Positions 1-5,436 of a stretch of 12,102 nucleotides of DNA are shown one piece after another. Position 1 is the stretch's first letter; every line of letters begins with the position of its first letter. Source of the stretch: JAZDKP01 sp043802925 (GTDB lineage Bacteria; Fibrobacterota; OXYB2-FULL-49-7; JAEUSG01). The notes under the pieces were generated by a model that saw nothing but the letters and a program-made list of their open reading frames with translations, was not told the origin of the DNA and did not search any database. The stretch is from the NCBI GenBank assembly GCA_043802925.1, contig JAZDKP010000091.1, positions 1 through 12,102 on the forward strand, given 5' to 3'. The translations under genes and the position numbers were made by a program.

Positions 1-108
1 CGGAAGTATCCAACGGGGGTGGTTATTCCAAAATCACAGATGGATGAGCTATCGCTAATTCGAGATGAGTTTCATGGAGACTGGAATTATGTGCTCCAGC
101 CGCGTTAA
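1..108 (+). CDS. ISAzo13-family transposase, C-terminal end only (partial)
   Basis: The frame open from base 1 encodes 35 residues and stops with TAA at 106-108. It contains YPTG near the start and FHGDWNY close to the end. These are characteristic of the C-terminus of the DDE transposases grouped as ISAzo13 (the 'Rhodopirellula transposase' family), where the FHG-WNY block closes the RNase H-like catalytic domain. The rest of the protein lies left of the window, so I cannot tell whether the element is intact. The stop is about 55 bases from the promoter of the next operon, so the right end of the insertion sequence must fall in roughly 109-163. I could not identify its terminal inverted repeat because the left end is absent. 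The assignment rests on motif recognition over a short stretch. Confidence 0.72.
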   Translation, partial: RKYPTGVVIPKSQMDELSLIRDEFHGDWNYVLQPR

Positions 109-163
109 AGTTGAACAGTTTAATTTGATCAAAGTCCTTAGACAAATAGAGTCTTAAAAAGTC
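109..163. other. Short AT-rich gap between transposase tail and nickel operon promoter
   Basis: This non-coding stretch is AT-rich compared with the genes to its right. It holds a short direct repeat, AGTCTT, at 150-155 and 160-165. The right boundary of the insertion sequence should lie here. No tRNA or other RNA gene is visible. Confidence 0.4.
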
Positions 164-192
164 TTGCCTGGTAGTAGCACGATTATTATATT
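164..192 (+). promoter_or_regulatory. Sigma70-type promoter of the nickel/cobalt uptake operon
   Basis: TTGCCT (164-169; 4 of 6 consensus bases) is followed after exactly 17 bases by TATATT (187-192; 5 of 6). Transcription would begin near 199-200, leaving a very short leader of about 15 bases before the ATG at 215. The -35 box occupies the place of a possible TTG start at 164, which argues against that start. The match is by eye and has not been tested. Confidence 0.55.
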
Positions 193-202
193 GGTGCTAC
201 TA
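172..202. promoter_or_regulatory. Perfect 9-bp inverted repeat around the -10 box, probable metal-repressor operator
   Basis: TAGTAGCAC (172-180) and GTGCTACTA (194-202) are exact reverse complements separated by 13 bases. The -10 box at 187-192 sits in the spacer, so a dimeric repressor bound here would block RNA polymerase. The genes controlled are a nickel/cobalt importer, so a NikR-, NrsR/InrS- or Fur/Nur-like metal sensor is expected, but none is encoded in the window. The arms do not match the E. coli NikR half-site GTATGA. As RNA the same bases could form a hairpin just ahead of the ribosome binding site, an alternative I consider less likely. Confidence 0.55.
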
Positions 203-214
203 AGGAGATGGGGC

Positions 215-892
215 ATGGCACGATTCAACAGGCTTGGAGTCGAGGTGTTTTTGCTGACGGCATTGATTGTCACGGCTTCATATTCAGCCCGCCCGTTTAT
301 GACGGATGACGCAGGGGCCGTAACGCATGAAGCCTTTGAACTGGAGGCGGGCGCGGATTTTAATGCGGATGAATCGGATGGCGGAATCGGCATCAAGCAT
401 GGCATCACCCGTTGCATGGATATCGGCTTCGGTTTCGGTTATTTGCGGACACCCGAGCAGGCGCATACCTTCACCGATGCTGAACTGGGCCGTAACTTCG
501 GGCTGTTGCCGGACCTGCTTGCCGCCACAGCAACCGGATGCTTTGGAAACAGGCAATTTAATATAAACCTGATTGCATCCAGGGCCTTTTCCATGGTTTC
601 GGTCAACGCCAACCTCGGAATGAGTGCGGTTTCGGACGGCAACGATGCGGACTTGACATACGCCCTTTGCGCAAATCGTGAGATGGGCCGGTTTTCAGCG
701 GGCATTGAGTTTGCCGGGACACAGAAAGCCCTCGACCGATGGCAGATTGGAGGTAATGTATCGTTGTTCGATTGGCTGACCCTTGATGCCGGGGTGAATG
801 GTGCTTTTGAAGGGGATATTAATCTGGTTGGAACCGCGGGCTTGACTTTTGCTTTTCCTGTCACAACCAATAACGATACGAAAAAGGAGTAA
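215..892 (+). CDS. Putative outer-membrane beta-barrel protein of a nickel/cobalt uptake operon
   Basis: The ATG at 215 is chosen because AAGGAG lies at 202-207; a TTG at 164 in the same frame coincides with the -35 box. The 225-residue product starts with a signal peptide (basic MARFNR, hydrophobic residues 9-22, probable cleavage after SYSA at 25). The mature end RPFMTDDAGAV followed by FELEAG resembles the N-terminus of outer-membrane transporter-like proteins of the MetA-pathway phenol-degradation type. The remainder alternates short amphipathic strands rich in Gly, Asn and aromatic residues, with a final strand near 204-214, fitting a small beta-barrel. It is first in the operon, 3 bases before the transporter gene, so a role as outer-membrane channel or sensor for Ni or Co is inferred. 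Three cysteines (67, 109, 152) are unusual for such a barrel. The specific function is not demonstrated. Confidence 0.6.
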   Translation: MARFNRLGVEVFLLTALIVTASYSARPFMTDDAGAVTHEAFELEAGADFNADESDGGIGIKHGITRCMDIGFGFGYLRTPEQAHTFTDAELGRNFGLLPDLLAATATGCFGNRQFNINLIASRAFSMVSVNANLGMSAVSDGNDADLTYALCANREMGRFSAGIEFAGTQKALDRWQIGGNVSLFDWLTLDAGVNGAFEGDINLVGTAGLTFAFPVTTNNDTKKE

Positions 893-895
893 TGC

Positions 896-1933
896 ATGCA
901 CATGTCCGACGCGCTGCTTAACCCCGCTGTGGGCCTTGCTTTCTGGGGCGTTTCCGGCGGTCTCATCGCCTTGTCCGCCAAAAAGATTCGCGATGACAAT
1001 GACACCTTCAAGACCCCACTCATGGCGGTCACGGGTGCCTTCATCTTTGCCGCGCAGATGATCAATTTTACCATTCCCGGCACCGGTTCCTCGGGCCATC
1101 TGGGCGGTGGCCTTCTGCTTGCCGCGCTGCTCGGGCCTTATCGCGCTTTTCTAACACTCGCCTCGGTGCTTACTGTCCAGTGCCTGTTCTTTGCGGACGG
1201 TGGTCTGCTGGCTCTGGGATGCAATATCTTTAATCTCGCCTTTTTTCCGGCATTCATCGCTTATCCGCTTATCTTCAAGCCTCTTGCGGGTAATATGGAA
1301 AGCAGCGGAAGACTGGCGCTGGCATCGTTGATCGCAGGGGTTGCCGGACTGCTCATGGGTTCTTTTTCCGTGGTGCTTCAGACTGTTTTCTCCGGAATCA
1401 CAGAACTGCCCTTCGGGACCTTTGCGTTCGTCATGCTGCCCATTCATTTTGCCATCGGCCTGGTCGAAGGCCTGGTGGTATTCGGCGTTCTTTCTTTTGT
1501 CCGAAACACCCAGCCCGCGCTGCTTGCGCCCGCTGCAGTGCGGACATCGCAGGGACGGGGCATTGCCGTGGCTTTTCTGGTTGCAGCGATTGCGGTTGGC
1601 GGAGTCGTTTCCTGGTTCGCCTCCTCTCACCCGGACGGGCTTGAATGGTCCATCGCAAGAGTCACAGGCAAGGAGGAGGTTGAAGGCAAGCCGGGAGGCC
1701 TGAAATCCACGCTTCAGGGAATTCAGGAAAAGCTGGCTTTTCTACCTGATTATTCCTTTAAAGCCTTGAAAAAGGCAGAGGCAACGGCTGCGCAGGAAAA
1801 CAGCGGGAGCCGCTCACCCGTTTCTGCAGGCGCATCGGTGGCGGGGCTTGTGGGCGCGCTTATGGTTCTGGTTCTGGCCGGTGGAGCAGGTCTTGTGGTG
1901 CGTTGCCGTAAGCCCCGTCACGGACACTCATGA
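896..1933 (+). CDS. nikMN: Nickel/cobalt ECF transporter substrate-binding membrane protein, NikM/CbiM fused to a NikN-like PDGLE domain
   Basis: This is the substrate-specific membrane component of an energy-coupling-factor importer for Ni2+ or Co2+. The N-terminus MHMSDALLNPAVG is diagnostic of CbiM/NikM, in which the amino group and His2 bind the metal; a further family ligand is probably His68 in SSGHLGGG. Residues 1-205 hold about seven hydrophobic helices. A C-terminal extension follows: a membrane segment at about 222-242, the PDGLE motif at 246-250 followed by WSIARVTG, and a last membrane helix around 310-336. That arrangement is the NikN/PDGLE module fused to NikM, which favours nickel over cobalt, though metal choice cannot be read from sequence. 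The ATG at 896 is preferred over the one at 892 because it gives the MHM- start and has AAGGAG at 884-889. The stop overlaps the next ATG (ATGA). Confidence 0.9.
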   Translation: MHMSDALLNPAVGLAFWGVSGGLIALSAKKIRDDNDTFKTPLMAVTGAFIFAAQMINFTIPGTGSSGHLGGGLLLAALLGPYRAFLTLASVLTVQCLFFADGGLLALGCNIFNLAFFPAFIAYPLIFKPLAGNMESSGRLALASLIAGVAGLLMGSFSVVLQTVFSGITELPFGTFAFVMLPIHFAIGLVEGLVVFGVLSFVRNTQPALLAPAAVRTSQGRGIAVAFLVAAIAVGGVVSWFASSHPDGLEWSIARVTGKEEVEGKPGGLKSTLQGIQEKLAFLPDYSFKALKKAEATAAQENSGSRSPVSAGASVAGLVGALMVLVLAGGAGLVVRCRKPRHGHS

Positions 1934-2703
1934 CACCGGTGAACGAGGCGCTGCTGCACAGCCACAGCGGCCATTATCATTCCCATCCCGCCGCGTTCTT
2001 TGCGCGGTTTGACGCGCGGGCCGTGCTTTTTGCGTGGCTGGCGTATACGGTACTTCTGATTTCCGTTCCAAAGTTTGACTTGGCCGGCGTGGTGGCTCTT
2101 GCTTCGCTGCCGCTTCTGACGCTCCTGGCTTCCGGGACACCGATGCGCCCCATATTCCGGCGTATCTTTTACCTGTCACCCTTTATCCTGCTTGCCGCGG
2201 CAGCCAACCCCTTCTTAGACCGCGCCCCGTATGCGGTCATTGCCGGATTCACCATTAGCGCGGGCCTTGTTTCGGGCCTGGTCATTGTGCTTAAAGCGTT
2301 TGTCTCCGTGTTGACCGTACTCACACTGTCCGCCTGCCTGCCCTTTGACCATCTCTGCCACGCGCTCCGGCGGCTGCACGCGCCCGAGGCGTTTACCACG
2401 CAGCTGATGCTCCTGTACCGCTACACCTTCGTTCTCGCGGCTGAGGGAAAGAGCATGCGGCGTGCGCGGGACATCCGTTCGTTCGGGTCAAAAGGAAAGG
2501 GAATCAGAACCACGGCCTCGCTGCTTGGCGCGCTCCTGCTCAGGTCCATGGCCCGGGCCGGACGCGTCCATGGCGCCATGCTTTCCCGCGGGTTCCGCGG
2601 TACGGTTTCCTGCTGCCAGGCGGAGCATGCGTTCAACGCAGGGGACGCGCTGTTTGTTTTTGGAACCGTTGGCGCGTCCGTTCTGCTGAGGAGTATCTTT
2701 TAA
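1930..2703 (+). CDS. nikQ: Nickel/cobalt ECF transporter transmembrane (T) component, NikQ/CbiQ
   Basis: A 257-residue integral membrane protein that links the substrate-binding subunit to the ATPase. Hydrophobic helices occupy about 30-65, 80-95, 103-138, 157-171 and 241-254. The two cytoplasmic coupling motifs typical of CbiQ are visible: SMRRARDIRSFG (175-186) and RAGRVHGAMLSRGFRG (209-224). The N-terminus carries five histidines in ten residues (HSHSGHYHSH, 10-19), which could bind metal on the cytoplasmic side. Its ATG overlaps the nikMN stop by four bases, implying translational coupling, and the ATPase gene follows 2 bases after its stop. This completes the canonical M-N-Q-O order. Confidence 0.9.
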   Translation: MTPVNEALLHSHSGHYHSHPAAFFARFDARAVLFAWLAYTVLLISVPKFDLAGVVALASLPLLTLLASGTPMRPIFRRIFYLSPFILLAAAANPFLDRAPYAVIAGFTISAGLVSGLVIVLKAFVSVLTVLTLSACLPFDHLCHALRRLHAPEAFTTQLMLLYRYTFVLAAEGKSMRRARDIRSFGSKGKGIRTTASLLGALLLRSMARAGRVHGAMLSRGFRGTVSCCQAEHAFNAGDALFVFGTVGASVLLRSIF

Positions 2704-2705
2704 CC

Positions 2706-3428
2706 ATGATTAAAATCGAAGGGCTTTCATTCCGGTACGAAAACATGGGCGGGGAGGTGCTTGATAATATCGCACTCACGGTTGCGGCCGGTGAGGCGGT
2801 GGGCATCCTTGGCGCCAACGGCGCGGGAAAGTCCACGCTTGTCAACCATCTGAATGGCGTGCTTTTACCGGCCCGGGGTTCCGTTGTGGTGGACGGCATG
2901 GCTGTGTCCTCAAAAACCCTTGAAACAATCCGTAAAAAGGTTGGACTGGTTTTTCAGAACCCGGACGACATGCTTTTCATGCCCCGTATCATCGACGACG
3001 TTCTTTTCGGCCCTCGAAACCTTGGCATGGACGAACATGCCGCGTATCACGCGGCGGAGAAAGTGCTGAAGGAGCTGGACCTCTGGGACCTGCGCGAACG
3101 GCCCCCGTTCACCCTGTCGCAGGGGCAGCGCCGGTTTGCGGCCATGGCGTGTGTGCTGGTCATGAACCCTTCGGTGCTGGTGCTCGATGAACCCACTTCG
3201 GACCTTGACCCGCGCCATCGGCGAAAACTGATTGCGCTTCTGAACGGACTCGATATTACGCGCGTGATTGTTTCGCATGACCTTGATTTTATCTGGGATA
3301 CCTGCCCGCGTGTTGTACTGTTGGCAAATGGGCGGGTTGTTGCCGATGGGGCTGCGAAAGAAATATTATCAGATAAAAAGCTGCTGGAAGACAACGGGTT
3401 GGAGCTGCCGTTACGGTTATGTCGTTAA
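2706..3428 (+). CDS. nikO: Nickel/cobalt ECF transporter ATPase, NikO/CbiO
   Basis: A 240-residue ABC ATPase that powers the importer from the cytoplasmic face. In order it has Walker A GANGAGKST (36-44), the Q-loop in VFQNPDD (Q84), the signature LSQGQRR (137-143), Walker B VLVLDEPTSDLD (157-168) and the switch histidine in SHD (H191). The VFQNPDDMLF stretch is typical of CbiO/EcfA ATPases of ECF systems. All catalytic residues are present. GAGGAG at 2688-2693, inside the end of nikQ, probably serves as ribosome binding site. A long palindrome begins two bases after the stop codon and may end or protect the operon transcript. Confidence 0.92.
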   Translation: MIKIEGLSFRYENMGGEVLDNIALTVAAGEAVGILGANGAGKSTLVNHLNGVLLPARGSVVVDGMAVSSKTLETIRKKVGLVFQNPDDMLFMPRIIDDVLFGPRNLGMDEHAAYHAAEKVLKELDLWDLRERPPFTLSQGQRRFAAMACVLVMNPSVLVLDEPTSDLDPRHRRKLIALLNGLDITRVIVSHDLDFIWDTCPRVVLLANGRVVADGAAKEILSDKKLLEDNGLELPLRLCR

Positions 3429-3429
3429 C

Positions 3430-3488
3430 AATTCGCCGGCCCTTCGATACAGCCGCCCTACGGGCGGCCACTCAGGGACCGGCGAATT
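3430..3488. repeat. Palindromic element copy A (inverted relative to B and C)
   Basis: The ten-base arms AATTCGCCGG (3430-3439) and CCGGCGAATT (3479-3488) are perfect complements. CCCT (3440-3443) pairs with AGGG (3474-3477), leaving A3478 bulged. An inner hairpin GCCGCCC/GGGCGGC (3452-3458, 3462-3468) has a three-base loop. Read on the minus strand it matches copy C, with paired substitutions in both stems. It starts two bases after the nikO stop, so it may also act in transcript stability. The nearest T-run (3500-3506) is 12 bases past the stem, so it is not a canonical intrinsic terminator. Confidence 0.85.
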
Positions 3489-3530
3489 ACTCTGATAAGT
3501 TTTTTTCTTAAGAGAATAGCCATGGGTGTT

Positions 3531-3588
3531 CTAATTTACCGGTCCCTGAGTAGCCAGCCGTAGGCTGGCGTATCCGGCATTCGAAATT
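3531..3588. repeat. Palindromic element copy B (3' arm degraded)
   Basis: Bases 3531-3574 are identical over 44 positions to 3639-3682 in copy C. They include the left arm with CCGGTCCCTGAGT and the inner hairpin GCCAGCC/GGCTGGC (3553-3559, 3563-3569). After 3574 the two diverge: B lacks the TCGAAGGGCCGG right arm and instead runs into CCGGCATTCGAAATTT, only a vestige of the expected arm. It is in the same orientation as C and starts 108 bases before it. It looks like a truncated or mutated copy. Confidence 0.8.
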
Positions 3589-3638
3589 TGGCAGAGCATC
3601 CCAATAAATTTGTTCTTGCGATAATTGTCTTTTGTGAA

Positions 3639-3696
3639 CTAATTTACCGGTCCCTGAGTAGCCAGCCGTAGGCTGGCGTATCGAAGGGCCGGTAAA
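3639..3696. repeat. Palindromic element copy C, abutting the GIY-YIG gene
   Basis: The outer arms TTTACCGG (3643-3650) and CCGGTAAA (3689-3696) are perfect complements. CCCT (3652-3655) pairs with AGGG (3685-3688), with T3651 bulged. The inner hairpin is GCCAGCC (3661-3667), loop GTA, GGCTGGC (3671-3677). The right arm ends where the ribosome binding site of the following gene begins (AAAGGA, 3695-3700), 11 bases before the ATG. The core TCCCTGAG...CGAAGGG resembles a palindrome type I recall seeing dispersed in other bacterial genomes next to small GIY-YIG genes. Confidence 0.85.
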
Positions 3697-3707
3697 AGGA
3701 TATTGTT

Positions 3708-4016
3708 ATGCCACACATGTATATACTTGAATGCGCGGATCAAAGTTATTATACAGGCAGTACCTGGGATTTGGAGAGAAGGTTTGAAGAACATCAAGCG
3801 GGACTCGGAGCCCGGCATACAAGCAAACGGTTGCCTGTAAAACTGGTTTATTTTGAAGAATTTGACAGGGTTGAAGATGCCTTCAATCGTGAAAAACAGG
3901 TTCAAGGCTGGACTCGAAAAAAGAAACAAGCATTAATCTTGGGTCAGGCGGATAAATTACCGGAAATGGCTCGAAAAATATTTGCCGCATCGTATGGGGA
4001 AATCAAAAGGTTATAA
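3708..4016 (+). CDS. Small stand-alone GIY-YIG endonuclease (YhbQ/UPF0213-like)
   Basis: A 102-residue single-domain protein. The two halves of the nuclease signature are MYILEC (4-9) and YYTGST (14-19). DLERRFEEH (21-29) supplies the conserved Arg (24/25) and His, and NREKQVQGW (60-68) the metal-binding glutamate (Glu62), so the active site looks intact. The family cuts DNA using one metal ion; this subgroup has no known target. LPVKLVYFE and RKKKQALILG are typical of the many small GIY-YIG proteins annotated as UvrC-like. The start at 3708 follows AAAGGA (3695-3700), which is fused to the end of palindrome copy C. Its stop overlaps by six bases the end of the convergent acetyltransferase gene. 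Base composition is visibly more AT-rich than the flanking metabolic operons, suggesting acquisition. Confidence 0.88.
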   Translation: MPHMYILECADQSYYTGSTWDLERRFEEHQAGLGARHTSKRLPVKLVYFEEFDRVEDAFNREKQVQGWTRKKKQALILGQADKLPEMARKIFAASYGEIKRL

Positions 4017-4484
4017 TTTTCGTTGCTTTTTGCGCAATAGCGTGGTATAGGGCAGAAACCCGAGTTTCTGATAGAACGGGAGCGCCCGTTCGTTTCCGAC
4101 GGCAACCTGGATAATGATGTCCTTGGCCGGGAAGGTCATGAGCCAGTCGAGTCCTTTGCGGGCCAGTTCTTCACCGATTTTCTTTCCCCGGCACGACTCA
4201 TCAATGAAGAGCGAATCGAGTTCACCGTGTCCCAACTCATCCACGGAGACAATGCAGTAGCCGATGGGTGTCTTTCCTTCATGGACGAGGAATATACGGA
4301 GTCCTTCGGGCCCGCTCTTTTCAAGCAGGCCGTTTTTGCGGTCGGTCCACGTCATGCCGTCAAAACGCTCTTTAAAGTCACGGGTGATGCCGTGATGGTG
4401 CGTCCGGAGGCTTTCCCACAGTGGCGCGACTGCGTCAAAGAGTTCGGGGCCGCCTTCGGTGATGGTGGGAGGGGTGTTCATCAT
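4011..4484 (-). CDS. GNAT-family N-acetyltransferase
   Basis: A 157-residue GCN5-related acetyltransferase that moves an acetyl group from acetyl-CoA to an amine; the substrate is unknown. The fold is readable from LRIFLVHEGKTPIGYCIV (62-79, strands 2-4) and ELDSLFIDESCRGKKIGEEL (88-107), which holds the CoA pyrophosphate loop in the form RGKKIG. VAVGNERALPFYQKLGF (127-143) gives the Asn and Tyr typical of motif B. Its ATG (4484) overlaps the stop of the upstream AbrB-type gene as ATGA, so the two are co-transcribed and translationally coupled. That arrangement allows a regulator-enzyme pair or an antitoxin-toxin pair; an ordinary small-molecule or protein N-terminal acetyltransferase is equally possible. 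A second ATG immediately follows the first. Confidence 0.85.
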   Translation of the reverse strand: MMNTPPTITEGGPELFDAVAPLWESLRTHHHGITRDFKERFDGMTWTDRKNGLLEKSGPEGLRIFLVHEGKTPIGYCIVSVDELGHGELDSLFIDESCRGKKIGEELARKGLDWLMTFPAKDIIIQVAVGNERALPFYQKLGFLPYTTLLRKKQRKL

Positions 4485-4744
4485 TTTGAAGCCCGTACTT
4501 CTTTTACAATCTTATTTAAAGCAACCGGCGTAAGTCCGGCTGCTTTAGCCTGAGAACGAGCTTTGGATATTAACGAATCAAAATCAGACATTGAGGGTTT
4601 TGATATGGTTTTTAGGATTACGACATCTTTATCGCCTAAAACAATAAATTGTGCGCCTGTTTCAAGTTTCAGGGACTTTCTGACGTCCTCAGGGATTACA
4701 ACCTGGCCTTTGGATGTCATTTTGGTGGTTGCAAGGGTTGACAT
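4481..4744 (-). CDS. AbrB/MazE/SpoVT-family DNA-binding protein
   Basis: An 87-residue swapped-hairpin DNA-binding protein. Residues 5-47 (TTKMTSKGQVVIPEDVRKSLKL followed by AQFIVLGDKDVVILK) form the AbrB domain with the hallmark TSKGQVVIP. Residues 50-87 form a basic helical tail with MSDFDSLISKARSQAKAAG, the kind of C-terminus seen in antitoxins that sit before a toxin gene. Family members act as dimers that repress their own promoter. Here AAAGGA (4750-4755) provides the ribosome binding site, and a palindromic operator overlaps the start of transcription. The downstream partner is a GNAT acetyltransferase, not the PIN or MazF toxin usually found with such proteins. Confidence 0.87.
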   Translation of the reverse strand: MSTLATTKMTSKGQVVIPEDVRKSLKLETGAQFIVLGDKDVVILKTISKPSMSDFDSLISKARSQAKAAGLTPVALNKIVKEVRASK

Positions 4745-4768
4745 AGGTTTCCTTTGGAAAAAGAATGG

Positions 4769-4784
4769 TTCTTACGGGTAAGAA
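4769..4784. promoter_or_regulatory. Palindromic operator for the AbrB-type gene
   Basis: TTCTTAC (4769-4775) and GTAAGAA (4778-4784) are perfect complements with a two-base spacer. The palindrome lies between the -10 box and the ribosome binding site of the abrB-like gene, overlapping the probable transcription start. Autoregulation by the AbrB-type protein is inferred. Confidence 0.5.
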
Positions 4785-4811
4785 TATAGCGTTTGTTTGG
4801 GTTTTGTACAA
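4783..4811 (-). promoter_or_regulatory. Promoter of the AbrB-GNAT pair
   Basis: On the minus strand TTGTAC (4811-4806; weak, 3 of 6) is followed after exactly 17 bases by TATATT (4788-4783; 5 of 6). The position, about 40 bases before the ATG and next to a palindrome, supports it. Called by eye. Confidence 0.45.
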
Positions 4812-4862
4812 GTAAAAAATATTTAAGGTCTTTGGCTGGGCAATAGTGCAATCGGCGGGTCG

Positions 4863-4887
4863 GGGCTTAACAGCCCTCGCTACGAGG
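4863..4887. other. Two overlapping hairpins downstream of the hydrogenase operon
   Basis: GGGCT (4863-4867) can pair with AGCCC (4872-4876), and CCTCG (4875-4879) with CGAGG (4883-4887). They share two bases, so only one can be fully formed. A small palindrome, GCGTAAAAACGC (4889-4900), lies next to them and touches the last stop codon. There is no T-run on the minus strand after the stems, so this is at best a weak or Rho-assisted terminator for the hydrogenase operon, or a degraded dispersed repeat. Confidence 0.35.
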
Positions 4888-4899
4888 CGCGTAAAAACG

Positions 4900-5436
4900 C
4901 TACACGCGCTCCATCTTCTCGTAAGACTGCCAGCCGTTGATATCCACGATATCGTCGGGATGGTAACGGGGGATGGGCAGTTCGAGGGGATGGAATTCGA
5001 CGGGGACCGCGTTCTTTTTGACCAGGCCCAGGGCGAGCGCCACACCGTAGATGATGGCCTCGGGCCGCGGGGGGCAGCCGGGAACGTAAAAGTTGACTGG
5101 AATGACTTTTTCAATGGGGCCGATGATGCTGTAGGTGTCGTGCCAGATGCCACCGCCACAGGCGCACGAGCCGATGGCAAAAACCAGCTTGGGCGCGGGC
5201 ATGGCGTCGTAGGCGCGCTTGAGCGCCGGTGCCGTGGCGAGGCTTGCGGGCCCCTGGCAGAGCATGACGTCCGCATGGCGCGGGGAGCCCACTAATTTTA
5301 TACCGAAGCGTTCGACATCGTAGTAGGGGGTGAGGACGTTGAGCACTTCGATATCGCAGCCGTTGCAGCCGCCGCTATTGCAGTGATAGGCCCACAACGA
5401 CCGGCCGAAATATTTCATTAAAAAATCGCGCATCAT
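4900..5436 (-). CDS. Group 4 [NiFe] hydrogenase small subunit, NuoB/HycG-like
   Basis: A 178-residue electron-transfer subunit that holds the [4Fe-4S] cluster next to the nickel site, at the membrane-facing cytoplasmic interface. Cluster ligands are visible as CNGC (C24, C27), GSCACGGG (C91) and VPGCPPRPE (C121), the pattern of complex I NuoB and of HycG/Ech small subunits. The FAIGSCACGGGIW and YVPGCPPRPEAI blocks are strongly conserved in this group. Extra cysteines (C19, C60, C93) are present. The short single-domain form distinguishes it from small subunits of uptake hydrogenases. Its ATG overlaps the stop of the ferredoxin-like gene (ATGA), and it is the last gene of the operon. A complex I NuoB role is unlikely given the nickel ligands in the partner large subunit. 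Confidence 0.9.
   Translation of the reverse strand: MMRDFLMKYFGRSLWAYHCNSGGCNGCDIEVLNVLTPYYDVERFGIKLVGSPRHADVMLCQGPASLATAPALKRAYDAMPAPKLVFAIGSCACGGGIWHDTYSIIGPIEKVIPVNFYVPGCPPRPEAIIYGVALALGLVKKNAVPVEFHPLELPIPRYHPDDIVDINGWQSYEKMERV

Noticed and set aside
164..214. TTG start at 164 extending the outer-membrane protein by 17 residues
   Set aside because: It coincides with the -35 box, crosses the operator and spoils the signal peptide. The ATG at 215 has a good ribosome binding site.
3430..3506. Palindrome A plus T-run as an intrinsic terminator of the nickel operon
   Set aside because: The T-run begins 12 bases after the stem ends, and the element is one of a repeat family with other copies that lack T-runs. 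It may still act on transcript ends but is not a canonical terminator.
3531..3696. Two 44-base identical repeats as a CRISPR remnant
   Set aside because: There are only two direct copies with a 64-base gap, each repeat is a complex double hairpin, and no cas genes are present. A palindromic dispersed element explains it better.
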